From: Bradyrhizobium sp. CCBAU 53421
Lineage (GTDB): Bacteria > Pseudomonadota > Alphaproteobacteria > Rhizobiales > Xanthobacteraceae
NCBI RefSeq assembly: GCF_015291625.1
Contig: NZ_CP030047.1
Coordinates: forward strand, 3,720,001 to 3,784,000
Length of the DNA stretch: 64,000 nucleotides
Reading direction: 5' to 3'
Notes under the pieces: generated by a model
Told to the model about the DNA's origin: nothing
Databases searched by the model: none
Seen by the model: only the letters and a program-made list of their open reading frames with translations
Translations under genes and position numbers: made by a program
Shown: positions 42,982-53,000 of the stretch, one piece after another
How positions within the stretch are numbered: position 1 is the first letter of the stretch
Layout: each line of letters starts with the position of its first letter

Positions 42982-44712
42982 ATGGATGGAAAATTTGTTT
43001 TCTCAATTGGCATTAGAAAGAGCGGCAGCTTACCCGCGTTGGATGGTGCGATAGCCGATGCTCGTGCATTCGCCGAATGGGCGAGTGATCCTAAGCGGGG
43101 CTATGACGTCAAGCCAGTAACGGACGAAGATGGTCCGGTAACCATAGATCGTCTGAAAACTACTATTTGCGGCATTCTCAAAAACACCATATCGCGGCTG
43201 CTGATATTTTACTCAGGCCATGGAATTAGCAGTCAGATAGGAGAGTACTGGCTGCTCTCGAACTATGATCGCGACAGCGACGAAGCCGTGAATGTCCTAC
43301 AATCGATGCGTAACGCCAGGCGTCTCGGTATCGGTCAAGTCGCGGTCTTTAGCGACGCATGTCGCTCTTCATTGAATAGGGCAGGGTTTGTCAGTGGCCG
43401 CGTGATTTTCCCGCCTCCAAAGCGAAGTGCGCCGATTTCCCCATATGACGAATTCTTATCGACGGATATCGGAGACGCCTCCCAAGAGGTGCCCGGGGAG
43501 GACCCTTCCAAGTCATACGGAGTATTTTCGCGAAGCGTATTGACGGCTCTCCGCGGGGCAGAGCCAGCCGCCGCCGAGGATCGACCGCCACGCAAGGTCA
43601 TTTCCTCCGGCTCCCTGGCCAACTGGCTGGAGAAGACTGTTCCATTTCAGAGTGGAAAAATTCCGGGCGGGATCGTCCAGTATCCTTCGATCACGCCGAG
43701 TTGGAGAGCGCCCAACGATGAATATGGCGAATATCTAGGGGTCAACGAGGACGCGACGGTCATCGGTAAAATAGGAGGTGCAGGCCGTCGTGTGCTCAAC
43801 TGGGGGCGAGTAGGCGAGAGGCTTGGACTAGGACTACCCGATCGGCGCGCAGAACGAGCGAAGGCTCAAGCGCGAGTCGCTGAAAGCTCGTCTGAAAGGG
43901 AAAGGAAGATCTTACGGCGTTCATTGGATTTCCAGATGCAGCGAGGCCGAGAGAGCTTTGAGACACATCAAGGGTTGACTGTGGTGGGCGCTTCAATCAC
44001 CGAGGTCGTCGCCCCTAAAGGGAAGCAATTTGATTGTTTCTTGGAATCCGGTCTCTGGCACGTCCGGGGCTATGGAGAACCGCATTCTGTTGCGGTGAAG
44101 ACGGATCGTAACTTCTGGATAGCGGCAACTCTACTTCCCGAATTCGTAGCCACATTGGTGGTTGGAGAAAAAGGGGTGGAGAGTCTGAACTATGCGCCGC
44201 CGCGCAGTTCTCCCGAGCGAGAGGCCAGCCTTCGCAGCGAAAAGATCGTGGCTGAATGGAACGCTTTTCTTAGCGTAGATCGACGGACCATACCCCGCGA
44301 ATGGAAAGGGTTCGCTGAGGAAGCCCGTCAAATGAAGCACATAAACCCGGCGCTTGGCATATTGGCGGCATACGCTTACGAACGCAGCGGCTCGATTGAC
44401 GAAATCGCAAACATCGCGTGGCATTTCGCCTATCGCAATGGCTTTGTTCCGTTCGACGTTATGGCACTGCTCAGCGCCTACGGAGATCCAGATGCGATGA
44501 TCCGCGCGCAGGGTCATTGGACTCCCGACAAGATAGTCGTTGCTGGTGGGTTTCCCGCGCTTACTCAAGGTTGGTCAATTCTCGATATCGAGAGCGACGC
44601 TTCAGCTGAGCTTGTCCACTTGCGTGCAGGCTTGATCGACAGCGTGTGGACTACATTCGACGACGAGAGAGGGAGCCGATTCGCCGACCTGGTCCAACAA
44701 GGGGAGATTTAA
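42982..44712 (+). CDS. Caspase-family (peptidase C14-type) protease
   Basis: From ATG 42982 the protein has 576 residues. The N-terminal 200 residues are a caspase-like domain: VFSIGIRKSGSLPALDGAIA, the catalytic His80 in LLIFYSGHGIS, and the catalytic Cys127 in AVFSDACRSSLNRA. The remaining 350 residues have no recognised fold; an Arg/Glu-rich region (residues about 290-330) may be a coiled coil, and the last part is helical. Such stand-alone prokaryotic caspases act in cell-death or antiviral systems. The next gene starts two bases after the stop, and the third encodes a CHAT protease. Confidence 0.88.
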   Translation: MDGKFVFSIGIRKSGSLPALDGAIADARAFAEWASDPKRGYDVKPVTDEDGPVTIDRLKTTICGILKNTISRLLIFYSGHGISSQIGEYWLLSNYDRDSDEAVNVLQSMRNARRLGIGQVAVFSDACRSSLNRAGFVSGRVIFPPPKRSAPISPYDEFLSTDIGDASQEVPGEDPSKSYGVFSRSVLTALRGAEPAAAEDRPPRKVISSGSLANWLEKTVPFQSGKIPGGIVQYPSITPSWRAPNDEYGEYLGVNEDATVIGKIGGAGRRVLNWGRVGERLGLGLPDRRAERAKAQARVAESSSERERKILRRSLDFQMQRGRESFETHQGLTVVGASITEVVAPKGKQFDCFLESGLWHVRGYGEPHSVAVKTDRNFWIAATLLPEFVATLVVGEKGVESLNYAPPRSSPEREASLRSEKIVAEWNAFLSVDRRTIPREWKGFAEEARQMKHINPALGILAAYAYERSGSIDEIANIAWHFAYRNGFVPFDVMALLSAYGDPDAMIRAQGHWTPDKIVVAGGFPALTQGWSILDIESDASAELVHLRAGLIDSVWTTFDDERGSRFADLVQQGEI

Positions 44713-44714
44713 CA

Positions 44715-45575
44715 ATGCGTCTGGTGTTCGTTCATGGCATGCGCCAAGAAGGTCGGCCCGCCGCTGCGTTGCTTCGCGCATGGAGGGATTCGCTTTACGG
44801 AGCTTGGGACCGGCTCGGGTTGGCCAGACCCGCGATCGAACCGGAGATGCCTTACTACGGCGACACCCTAGACCAACTTACGCGGGAACTGCACGGTGGA
44901 AGCAATGTCATCGGCCGCGGAGGAGCGGGTGGAGATGTATCTCCCGTCGAAGAGGCAATGATCCGCGAGTTCGCTACTGTTTATGGCGTCGAGGACGCTG
45001 AAGTCCGAGCCGAACTCGGAAGTGAGGTCATAGCGAAGGGCCCGGCGAATTGGGAGTGGGTACAGGCCATCGGGAGGGTGCTCGAGCGTCGAGTTCCGTT
45101 GTTTCGAACGATTGGAATTTCCTTGGTGGTCCAGGTCGACGCCTATCTAAACCGGCCGCATGTTACGCAGGCCGTCGACGAAATAGTTGCACCGCAGTTC
45201 AAGTCTGGCCCCGTTGTGATCGTCAGCCACTCACTCGGCACCATCGTATCTTACCGCCTGCTTCGACAAACGAAGTTCGCGGACGTACCGCTTCTCGTCA
45301 CCTTAGGCTCTCCGCTCGGCATCAACGCTGTCAAGGATCGCATTGCTCCGCCAAAACTCGCACGTCCAGTGCAGGTCGGACATTGGTTGAACGGCTCTGA
45401 CGAGCGCGATTTTGTTGCTCTCTATGCGAGTCTGGATGCCAAGACGTTCTGCGATGGCATCGAGAATGTCATCGACATCCACAACAGTCAGGACGATGCC
45501 CACTCGATCCTTGATTACCTCAAGGACGAGCGCATTGCACGCTCGATACATGTAGTCCTCAGCTCTGAGGAGTAG
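44715..45575 (+). CDS. Alpha/beta hydrolase, lipase/esterase-like
   Basis: A 286-residue hydrolase beginning RLVFVHGMRQEG with the oxyanion-hole H-G-M, and the nucleophile Ser173 in VVIVSHSLGTIVSYRLL (S-H-S-L-G in place of G-H-S-L-G). A later D-D-A-H-S-I-L-D-Y-L supplies the probable catalytic His. GGGGAG lies before the ATG, and the start is two bases after the caspase stop. Hydrolases of this kind serve as lipases or esterases; as the middle gene between two cysteine protease genes it may be a membrane-damaging effector. That role is inferred. Confidence 0.85.
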   Translation: MRLVFVHGMRQEGRPAAALLRAWRDSLYGAWDRLGLARPAIEPEMPYYGDTLDQLTRELHGGSNVIGRGGAGGDVSPVEEAMIREFATVYGVEDAEVRAELGSEVIAKGPANWEWVQAIGRVLERRVPLFRTIGISLVVQVDAYLNRPHVTQAVDEIVAPQFKSGPVVIVSHSLGTIVSYRLLRQTKFADVPLLVTLGSPLGINAVKDRIAPPKLARPVQVGHWLNGSDERDFVALYASLDAKTFCDGIENVIDIHNSQDDAHSILDYLKDERIARSIHVVLSSEE

Positions 45576-45579
45576 AGCG

Positions 45580-48558
45580 ATGACATCCAAGCCAGCGGCC
45601 GGAGACGACTCCGAAGGCGAAACGGATAATTTCCTACGGATGATCGAACTCACGCACGCCGGGCGCGCCGCGCTTGCGCGGGGAGAAGCTCGTTCCGCGA
45701 TCGAGCTGCTCAGCGAGCAGCACAAGCTAGTGGTAGCTGAATGGGGAAGCGACGCAATCTTTTCCGCGACAAGTGCAGTTGATCTCGCTGAGGCTTACCT
45801 GGCATGCGGCGACACGCCCGAGGCGGAACGACTGCTCGAATGGGCGCTCGATCGATATCAAACCTTGGGGGTTGAGGACGAACGATTCGTTCGTGCGTTG
45901 TCGAGCCATGCTATGTGCGCTTATCTGGCGGCCGACTATCCACGCGCGGAGTCAAGGTTCATCGACCTTATCGAGCGGTATCGCACTCTCGGCACCGAAC
46001 GCGACGTTGAGCGAGCCATGGCTATGGATCATCTAGCCCAAGCCTATGTGCGTCAATCAAACTTCGAAGCGGCCGAGCCGTTGCTGTTAGAGGCCCTCGC
46101 AATATTCGAGAGCCAGAATGTCGAGGCTTCGATAGTCGCGATCTGCCAAGGTGTGCTCGCTCGCGTACGCTTCTTGACGGCGCGTTACCGCGAGGCGGAA
46201 CAACTGCAGCGAAAGGCGATTGCTAGTTACGAAGCGTGCCACGACGAACTCAATCTGGCAAAGGAATTGGATCATCTAGGCGCAACTCTAACGATGAGGG
46301 CGCAGTCGGAAGAGCAGCCAGTACTGGCGCAGGAAGCTGTTACGTACGGGGAGCGGGCTGTAGCAATATTTGAAAAATATTATCCCGCAAATCACTATAG
46401 CGTTCTCGGCAGCAAGCAGAACCTCGCGCGTTACCAAGCCGCGAATGCTTCGATCGGAAAGATGTTTCCGAACAGGACAACTTCCGATGGCCCTGAGCCG
46501 CACCTACCCAAAGGCCATCCCGCGGTCATCGCAGCGTTGGCAAACCGGTCACAGCAACTATGCGATAACCACGACTACGAGAGCGCGCTTGCAGCAGCTG
46601 ACCAGGCCCGGCAACACGCGCAAGTTTTTGGCAGGGCCGGCGCTCTCGATCGCCTCGCCTTCAAGCAGCTGATCGCTGTTCTGCGGCGGTATTGCAGCTA
46701 TCTGATTGGCGAGCCGACCGGCTTACTATCGCCAATCGAGTCCTTCATGATGCAGATGCGCGCGCACGAGCGGCGAGGCATCGTGGAAGATGAGAAAACT
46801 CCCCTGCCGGCGATCGAGCCGGCGACGATCGCCAAGCTTAAAAACCTGCTTAATGAGGCAGTCCGTCTAGTTGGAGAGGCCTGCGGATTCGAGTGGTCAG
46901 CGGGCGACGAGCCGCATGAGTTTGCATCCGACTTGCTCGAGATACTTCACTACGCGAGGCTAGTTGGCGTCATCGACAACGACGCTTCCGTCCGTCAGGC
47001 GTTCGACGTCATTCAGATCTATAGCTACCACGGCGCGGCTCAAGGGTTAGCGAGCGCCGCGATGCAAGCCGTTGAAACTGGCGCACGTCGGCTCCTTCGT
47101 GAGGAGCACCGCCTCGCGGTGCTCGAACGCGACAGCCTCGTCCGTGCGCTGATCGAGGCAAAGGATCGAACCTCTGCGAGCTCAGCTGCGGCGCGTTCGG
47201 CTGAACTTCCTGGGTTGGAGCAGAAGATCGCGGCGATCGAGCTGCAATTGCGAGACGGGCACGGACTCCACGAGCGTCTGTTTGCATCTCGAATCCCGCT
47301 TGAGGTCGCACAGGTTAGCCTGAACTCGAACGAAGCCTTGGTCGCGGTTTACGTTGGTACTCGGGCGGTGTTTCTGGTCGCGGCCCGAAATAGCAGCATT
47401 GTTTTTAGACGGGTGGAAATAGAGGGTGGTCTGGTTCGTTCTATGTGCGAATCGATCGTTAAATCAGCAACTTTCTCTCCCGGCGAAGATGCTCCGAAGT
47501 TTGACTTGGTAGCGGCATTGCGACTTAATGATTTGATCTTCTATCCCTTAAGACAGTTTTTGGATGCAGACTTCCATCTTCTCTTGCTCACCAACGGGCC
47601 GCTTTTGGCCCTTCCTATGGGCTGCCTTGTCGCGGATTCGATCCAGGAGACCGAGAACCAAACATCTGCAGAACAGGATTCGGAATCGGCGGGAACCTTC
47701 GGGAAAGACTTAGAGGCCCGCTTTCACGAGAGGATAAGACGGCTTCACGGCTTTCATCGATGGGTCAATTCAAGGACAATAGAGGAGGCTCAGTCTGCGA
47801 TTTCAGCGCGCCACGGCTGGCTGGCCGATCGCTATCGGATTTCTCTTATGCCGTCGTTCGCGCCGCTTGCAACGCGCAGTGTCGAGGGGAATGCGACCAT
47901 TCGTCGAAGGGCGTTCCTTGGCATGGGCGATCCTGCCTTGGGGTCTAAGCAGGACGCGCGCTATCCAGAGATGCCAGAGACCCGTCGTATGCTGATGGCC
48001 TTGGCCAATGCAGTCGGCAGCGATCCAGTCAGCGACATATTTTCCGGAGCCGCTGCGACGATCGAGCGCCTGGTGGAGCTTAGCGAATCCGGCCAACTCG
48101 CGGCGCGGAGTGTGGTGTGCTTCGCGACGCACGCAGTCTATCCGCAGGACGACGACGACTTGTTGGCCGACGCGGGTCTGCTGTTCGCCGACGGAGAGAT
48201 TCTCCAGGCGTTCGACGTCGGTAACTTGAGACTCGACGCGGATCTCGTGTTGCTCCCCGCCTGCTTTACAGCGTCGCCCGCCGGTCGATCGATTACAGTC
48301 CCACTGTCCGGGCTTGCGCAAGCTTTTCTGGTGGCGGGAGGACGAAGACTGCTTGTTTCGCACTGGCCGGTTGAAGTCGGAGCGACAGAAAGGTTCATCC
48401 GCACGTTCGCTGCGGCTATGAAGGGCAGTGCTCAGCTAGTGGATGCGCTCGCGCAGGCACAACAACAGCTTCGCGACTCCAAGGAGTATGCACATCCGGC
48501 TTTTTGGGCGGGCTTCTCGCTTGTCGGTGATGGCGCTGCGAAACTCGCTAGCAACTGA
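45580..48558 (+). CDS. TPR-CHAT protease
   Basis: The 992-residue protein has an N-terminal series of TPR-like helical repeats (about residues 25-350, for example ADYPRAESRFIDLIERYRTL and SNFEAAEPLLLEALAIFE) and a C-terminal CHAT domain (about 640-990). The CHAT catalytic pair is His851 in VCFATHAVYP and Cys895 in VLLPACFTASP, followed by GLAQAFLVAGGRRLLVSHWP. CHAT proteases are separase/caspase relatives, used for example by Craspase. The gene starts five bases after the hydrolase stop, so the three are surely one transcript. TPR repeats may sense a trigger or bind the partner proteins. Confidence 0.9.
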   Translation: MTSKPAAGDDSEGETDNFLRMIELTHAGRAALARGEARSAIELLSEQHKLVVAEWGSDAIFSATSAVDLAEAYLACGDTPEAERLLEWALDRYQTLGVEDERFVRALSSHAMCAYLAADYPRAESRFIDLIERYRTLGTERDVERAMAMDHLAQAYVRQSNFEAAEPLLLEALAIFESQNVEASIVAICQGVLARVRFLTARYREAEQLQRKAIASYEACHDELNLAKELDHLGATLTMRAQSEEQPVLAQEAVTYGERAVAIFEKYYPANHYSVLGSKQNLARYQAANASIGKMFPNRTTSDGPEPHLPKGHPAVIAALANRSQQLCDNHDYESALAAADQARQHAQVFGRAGALDRLAFKQLIAVLRRYCSYLIGEPTGLLSPIESFMMQMRAHERRGIVEDEKTPLPAIEPATIAKLKNLLNEAVRLVGEACGFEWSAGDEPHEFASDLLEILHYARLVGVIDNDASVRQAFDVIQIYSYHGAAQGLASAAMQAVETGARRLLREEHRLAVLERDSLVRALIEAKDRTSASSAAARSAELPGLEQKIAAIELQLRDGHGLHERLFASRIPLEVAQVSLNSNEALVAVYVGTRAVFLVAARNSSIVFRRVEIEGGLVRSMCESIVKSATFSPGEDAPKFDLVAALRLNDLIFYPLRQFLDADFHLLLLTNGPLLALPMGCLVADSIQETENQTSAEQDSESAGTFGKDLEARFHERIRRLHGFHRWVNSRTIEEAQSAISARHGWLADRYRISLMPSFAPLATRSVEGNATIRRRAFLGMGDPALGSKQDARYPEMPETRRMLMALANAVGSDPVSDIFSGAAATIERLVELSESGQLAARSVVCFATHAVYPQDDDDLLADAGLLFADGEILQAFDVGNLRLDADLVLLPACFTASPAGRSITVPLSGLAQAFLVAGGRRLLVSHWPVEVGATERFIRTFAAAMKGSAQLVDALAQAQQQLRDSKEYAHPAFWAGFSLVGDGAAKLASN

Positions 48559-48661
48559 TGCCCGCGCACATTCTTCTGGGTTGCTACGAAGGAAGGCTTA
48601 ACAGCATCGAGGCGCGGCATCGTTGCAATGGGCCAGTGTGGCGCAACAGCATTCTTACAAC

Positions 48662-49669
48662 TTAACTCGGAGGAATAATTCGGAAAGGTCTAAAAAGTGC
48701 AATATATTTGTTGTTGCTCGCTTCTTCAATCTCCGAAGCCTGACGGTGAAGCTCTTCAAAGGGCCGGTCAATTCCGTGTTCAAAGAAATTCAGCCGAAGA
48801 CGGCTAACACGCTCGCGAATACGTTCTCGCATTCTATCAATCTCTATTTTCGCTTCGTTACCGGTCCGATTGAGTAGTAGAATCAGTCGAACCAGAGGAT
48901 GGGGGTGGGAGCTGCTCTCTTCTGGTGATAGAATGCGGAGTAATGAAAACACGACATAGCTTGCCAGGATGATTAACTCGAGGTCCGGCTGTGGCCTTCG
49001 CTGACATAAAGCGACGAGATAAAGGCAGATGCCTATATCGGCTTGTATCTCCATCGCGTGCCAAAGTTGCTGCTCTACCTGTGAGATGGTTTGTACTTCA
49101 TTGAGCTTGGCGATACCGGTCACGGTATTGTTGTATCCAACGTGCCCGAGATAAAGATGGGCGAACTCGTGATGCACAATAATATTGAGCATGTTCCAGA
49201 ATAAATCCGTATGGCGCCTTTGTGCTTCAGGCGGCACGAGCGGGCCGAATTGCTGGATGACGGAACAACACCGATTGATAGATTCAGGAGTTGCCCAATT
49301 GGTGTCTTGCAAACACTGCCTGATCGGACCTTCGAGTGAAGTGGTCGATTCATAGTATCTGGCGATAATGCCCGCCAAGGGATACAAACAGTGAAGTACC
49401 GTGCTGGTGATGCCGACCAAGCAGACGTCTTGGTCGATCGCTGCAAACGCGTTGAATTCTGGGCAATCAGCGATGTCAGCGTGTACCCTATTGATACCGA
49501 ACTGCTGAGCCAGCAAACTCGCCGTTATGTTCACGCGGTAACGAGCCTGCTCGATGAGGCCAAGGAGCCATCCCAACTCTGGCCGGCGATGCTCGAACCT
49601 GGTCCCCATTCCATTGGCTCTACAAAAATGGTCGAATACTTCTTCGGGCTTAATTGGTGCGGCTTTCAT
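48662..49669 (-). CDS. M48-like zinc metallopeptidase (gluzincin)
   Basis: A 335-residue protein with HEFAH at 167-171 in NIIVHHEFAHLYLGHVG, then E207-I-Q-A-D211 36 residues later, the E-x3-D third-ligand motif of M48-type gluzincins, and an upstream CPEFNAFAAID that resembles the P-x-x-N-A-F-A block of the same family. There are no obvious transmembrane helices before it, so it may be soluble; a hydrophobic stretch (ELIILASYVVFSLLRIL) follows. It is convergent with the TPR-CHAT gene, 103 bp apart, and AT-richer than its neighbours. It could be part of the conflict module or an independent gene. Confidence 0.8.
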   Translation of the reverse strand: MKAAPIKPEEVFDHFCRANGMGTRFEHRRPELGWLLGLIEQARYRVNITASLLAQQFGINRVHADIADCPEFNAFAAIDQDVCLVGITSTVLHCLYPLAGIIARYYESTTSLEGPIRQCLQDTNWATPESINRCCSVIQQFGPLVPPEAQRRHTDLFWNMLNIIVHHEFAHLYLGHVGYNNTVTGIAKLNEVQTISQVEQQLWHAMEIQADIGICLYLVALCQRRPQPDLELIILASYVVFSLLRILSPEESSSHPHPLVRLILLLNRTGNEAKIEIDRMRERIRERVSRLRLNFFEHGIDRPFEELHRQASEIEEASNNKYIALFRPFRIIPPS

Positions 49670-49857
49670 GGGGCGACCTGTTTCAATGCTTGTCGATATG
49701 CATTCCTCGATGAAAGTTTTCGATTCCTCTCGACGTCAGGAGGGGCGCCGTGCTCGTCCAGAGGTAGCTCGACTTCGTAGAGACACCGCTCCGACCAGCC
49801 GGCCGCGGTCGCCGGGCGTCTCGGGACGTCGCCCGCGATGACGAGCAAGCGTGTCAT
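49666..49857 (-). CDS. Small protein coupled to the metallopeptidase gene
   Basis: A 63-residue frame whose TGA overlaps the metallopeptidase ATG in an ATGA, suggesting translational coupling. It contains ERCLYEVELPLDEHGAPPD and ends KLSSRNAYRQALKQVAP. No clear ribosome-binding site precedes ATG 49857 and no family is recognised, so the call rests on the overlap and protein-like composition. Confidence 0.4.
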   Translation of the reverse strand: MTRLLVIAGDVPRRPATAAGWSERCLYEVELPLDEHGAPPDVERNRKLSSRNAYRQALKQVAP

Positions 49858-50040
49858 GCATTGGGGAAGTATCTTTCGACGCGTCTGCTTAATCGCACGA
49901 CGGCCGCTAGGAGGTGTCCCCGTGATCCTTTGCAGGCAAGCGCGGCACCCCCGATTTGTTCCGGAGGTGCGAGCTGTGGCTCGTTTGCACTAGCCGTCGA
50001 TCTGGAAGGGCGTTAGGAAATCATCGTCAGCGAGGGGGCG

Positions 50041-50232
50041 ATGAGCGGCGCAGGATATCAAGTGTATTCGAAAAACGGCGACGGTGCCATCGGGGTTGTC
50101 GTTTCCTCCGCAAAGCAAGCTCTCGCCAAGGCCAATGAACTCGCCGAATCTGGGAACGAGGTCCTAATCAAGGACCTTGCCGGCAGGGTCCTCGACACGG
50201 CGACGATCGTTGAACTCGCCGCGCGCGAATAG
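50041..50232 (+). CDS. Small protein of unknown function
   Basis: A 63-residue protein with GAGGGGG just before ATG 50041. It reads MSGAGYQVYSKNGDGAIGVV followed by KQALAKANELAESGNEVLIK, a beta-strand then helix pattern with an Ala/Lys-rich helix. Small proteins of this look are common in rhizobia; no function is known to me. Confidence 0.6.
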   Translation: MSGAGYQVYSKNGDGAIGVVVSSAKQALAKANELAESGNEVLIKDLAGRVLDTATIVELAARE

Positions 50233-50234
50233 AT

Positions 50235-50442
50235 TGTTTGTCTTCTGCCAGGTAGAACGCCAAGGAGTTGCGAAGCCTCACCATCTCGCGGTCGCGGCTG
50301 CTCAGCTTGGAAGCAAGCTCTCAGCGCAAGCAGCTCCTCCCACTCGCGCACGAACAGCCATCCTGCGAATCCGCGCAATCAGCCGATGCATCATCAGCTT
50401 GGCGGTGTCGCCGACCACTCCCTCATTCAATTCGCCGGTCAT
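50235..50442 (-). pseudogene. Frame-broken small rhizobial protein gene
   Basis: The reverse strand carries pieces of one protein in three frames: MTGELNEGVVGDTAKLMMHR and LIARIRR; then GFAGWLFVREWEELLAL; then KLSSRDREMVRLRNSLAFYL. These blocks occur in order in a family of short alphaproteobacterial hypothetical proteins as I recall it. Frameshifts and a missing middle segment make it non-functional. Confidence 0.5.
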
Positions 50443-50858
50443 CTTGGGTCGTCCCTTTCCTCCGCAAATGTAGTCTCCGCGGCTGGTGTGCGGGAGGCTG
50501 TAGGCCATGGCCTTCTTCGGCTTAACACAACGCCGCCTCGATCGTTCCGGATGCAGCACCAAATGGCAGCTTGGGTGCCTTTCAGCTGCCCTGGCACTTG
50601 AAAGCTCCGTGGAGGCAGGGCGATCCTTCGAATCGGCCGTCTCGCCGGACCTGCCGCAGGGTCAAAGTGGACATCTTTGGAATCGTTTGGATCGACCTTC
50701 ATATCTCAGGTCGGTGCGTAATCTGCGGACATCGACCATCGATATGACGAGGTGGATCCGTGACCGTTATCCTATTGACTGAATCGGCCCTGACGTGCGT
50801 GAAGCGCGCGGTCCGGCTGGACTAACTTACAACCATTACCGATGGCTCTTCCGTTCGC
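50443..50858. other. Intergenic stretch without a supported gene
   Basis: About 415 bp between two pseudogenes. Open frames are present on both strands but show no motif or ribosome-binding site. Confidence 0.4.
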
Positions 50859-52971
50859 GTGAAGGCCGCGAACACGGCCATGCTGGGCATCCCCTCGGTC
50901 GGCAAGCTTTGGTCCGTCGACGGTGATCTCTCCGAAACTCAATGGGGACGGCAGATCTCCGCCCGCCGCGCCGTCCGCGCGCTGCCCAGCGGCAAGCTGA
51001 TGGTCGACTACCTCGCTGGCTGCGTCGCCGGCATCGGTCCGGCCCGGGCCCGCAGGCTGTGGCAACACTTCGAGGACCGTCTGCCCGAAGCACTCGACAC
51101 CGGCGATGTCGCGACGCTCGCGGCGGTGATGGATCCCGATCGTCCGGTGTTGGGTCCGAGGCTCGCCGCGGCCCTGGTGGTCGCCTGGAAGACGATGGCC
51201 GGCGAAGCCAGGCTCGTCGAATGGCTCGCGGCCGTGGGCGTGACAGAACTGTCGCTGGCGCGCCGTGTTCACGTCCTGCTCGGCGCCGATGCGCCACAGG
51301 CGCTTCAATCCAACCCCTATTGCCTGGTGCCGCTGCTCGATTGGAAGCGCGTCGATGAGCTGGGGCTCCGCCTTTTGAGCGAAGCCGGATCACCCGATCC
51401 TGCTACCCATCCCCATCGCGTCGTCGCCGCGGCCGATGCGATGGTGAAGGACCTGGTCGGCTCCGGCTCGACCGCGATCGCCTGGGACGATTTCCGCGAG
51501 CGGCTCGCCGGCAAGCTGGGTCTACCGCCGTCCTCCGGGACGCTCCACCGCGCGGTCGCACTTGCTGTCGAGCGACAGGCCGTCATCACCTTACCCTCAG
51601 GGCTTCTCCGGGCGCCGGGATGTGCCCTCATGGAGGATGCTGTCGTCGCCCGGCTTCGGGCCATGGCAAACGAAGGCCCTCCCGGGCCGCTAGGACGCCT
51701 TTTGGATGGGGTCGGCGCTCATGTTGCTGTCTTGGCTGAGGATCAGGCCGAAGCTGTCAAAAGAACCCTGTCAGCCGGTTTCTCGTGCCTCCGCGGCGGC
51801 GGCGGCACCGGCAAGACTTTCGTTACCCGGACGATCTGCGATCTGTGGGAGCGCGCCGGCGGCAAATTGCTGCTGGCCGCGCTCGCGGGAAAGGCCGCTC
51901 TGCGACTGTCCCGATCAACCAGTCGCCTCGCATGGACCATCTTCAGGACCCTCCGCGAGCTCGACGAGCGCGAGGCCATCGAAGCGCAGCTTGACGGTCA
52001 GATCGAGCAGCACGAACGGGCCGAGCTCCAGGCCAAGCTGCGCGACCTAGCGCATTGACCCCGGACACGCTGGTCATCCTCGACGAGTCCTCGATGGTCG
52101 ATCTGCCGTCGCTGCACGGACTGCTCCGCCGGATGCCGCAAGGCGCCAGGCTCCTGCTTGTCGGCGACGAACGGCAGCTTCCGCCCGTGGGCTTTGGGCT
52201 GCTGTTTCATCGGTTCGTCGAGGATCCTGCCGTCACCTCGACTCTGACCACCGTGCACCGCCAAGCGGCGACAAATTCGATCCCGGAGGTCGCTTCCCAG
52301 ATTCGCCGGCGCGAGATGCCGAGCTTCACCAGCTACGTCGCCCCGCACAGCGGTGTAATGCTTGCGCGCGCGTCGGGACGCGAGTAGATCGCCGATCGCG
52401 TTGTCTCGATATGGAACGAGCTTGGCGACGATCGCGAGGTCATGATCGTCACCCCCGTCAACGACGGCCCTTGTGGCGTCTCCGGCCTCAACCGGCGCCT
52501 GCATGACGAATACCTGCGTAGGAAAGACCTGCAGGAGATCCGGGGGCCGCTCGGCGACCTGTTCTCGCCTGGCGAGCCAGTCGTGCACCGGCACAATTGC
52601 TACAAGCGCGCCTGTTCAACGGCTCCATAGGTACCGTGCAGCGGATTGATCGGACCGAACGCCAGATCACCGCCATCTTCGACGGAGATGAGCACGTCTT
52701 CCCGGCCGAGGACCTGGTCGACCTATCGCTCGGTTACGCACTCACCTGCCACCGTGCCCAAGGTTCGGAAGCGGACTACGTGATCGTCGCCCTGCCGCCA
52801 AGCCGGCTCCCAGACCCGTCCTTGCTCTACACCGCGGTCACGCGTGCCCGACAGCAGGCCGTCATCGTCGGCCAGCCAAAGACAATGCAGGAGGCCCTGC
52901 AGCGGCCGTACGCCGACGAGCGCAGGATGGTCGGGTATAGTTGGACGTCGTCAGCAAATTCCGAAGCCTAA
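50859..52971 (+). pseudogene. Broken RecD2-like helicase gene
   Basis: A helicase gene spread over three frames. The first part (50859-52058) has helix-hairpin-helix-like GCVAGIGPARARRLWQHFED and the Walker A LRGGGGTGKTFVTRTICDLW. The second (52055-52387) has Walker B TLVILDESSMVDLPSLHGLL and RLLLVGDERQLPPVGFG, ends at TAG 52385-52387, and continues in the same frame to about 52620 (MIVTPVNDGPCGVSGLNRRL). The third (from 52597) has LTCHRAQGSEADYVIVALPP and LLYTAVTRARQQAVIVG. Two frameshifts and one stop make it a pseudogene. The intact gene would resemble RecD2 superfamily 1 helicases. Confidence 0.88.
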
Positions 52972-53000
52972 GGCACGCTCGGGCGCACCGATCCAGCGTC

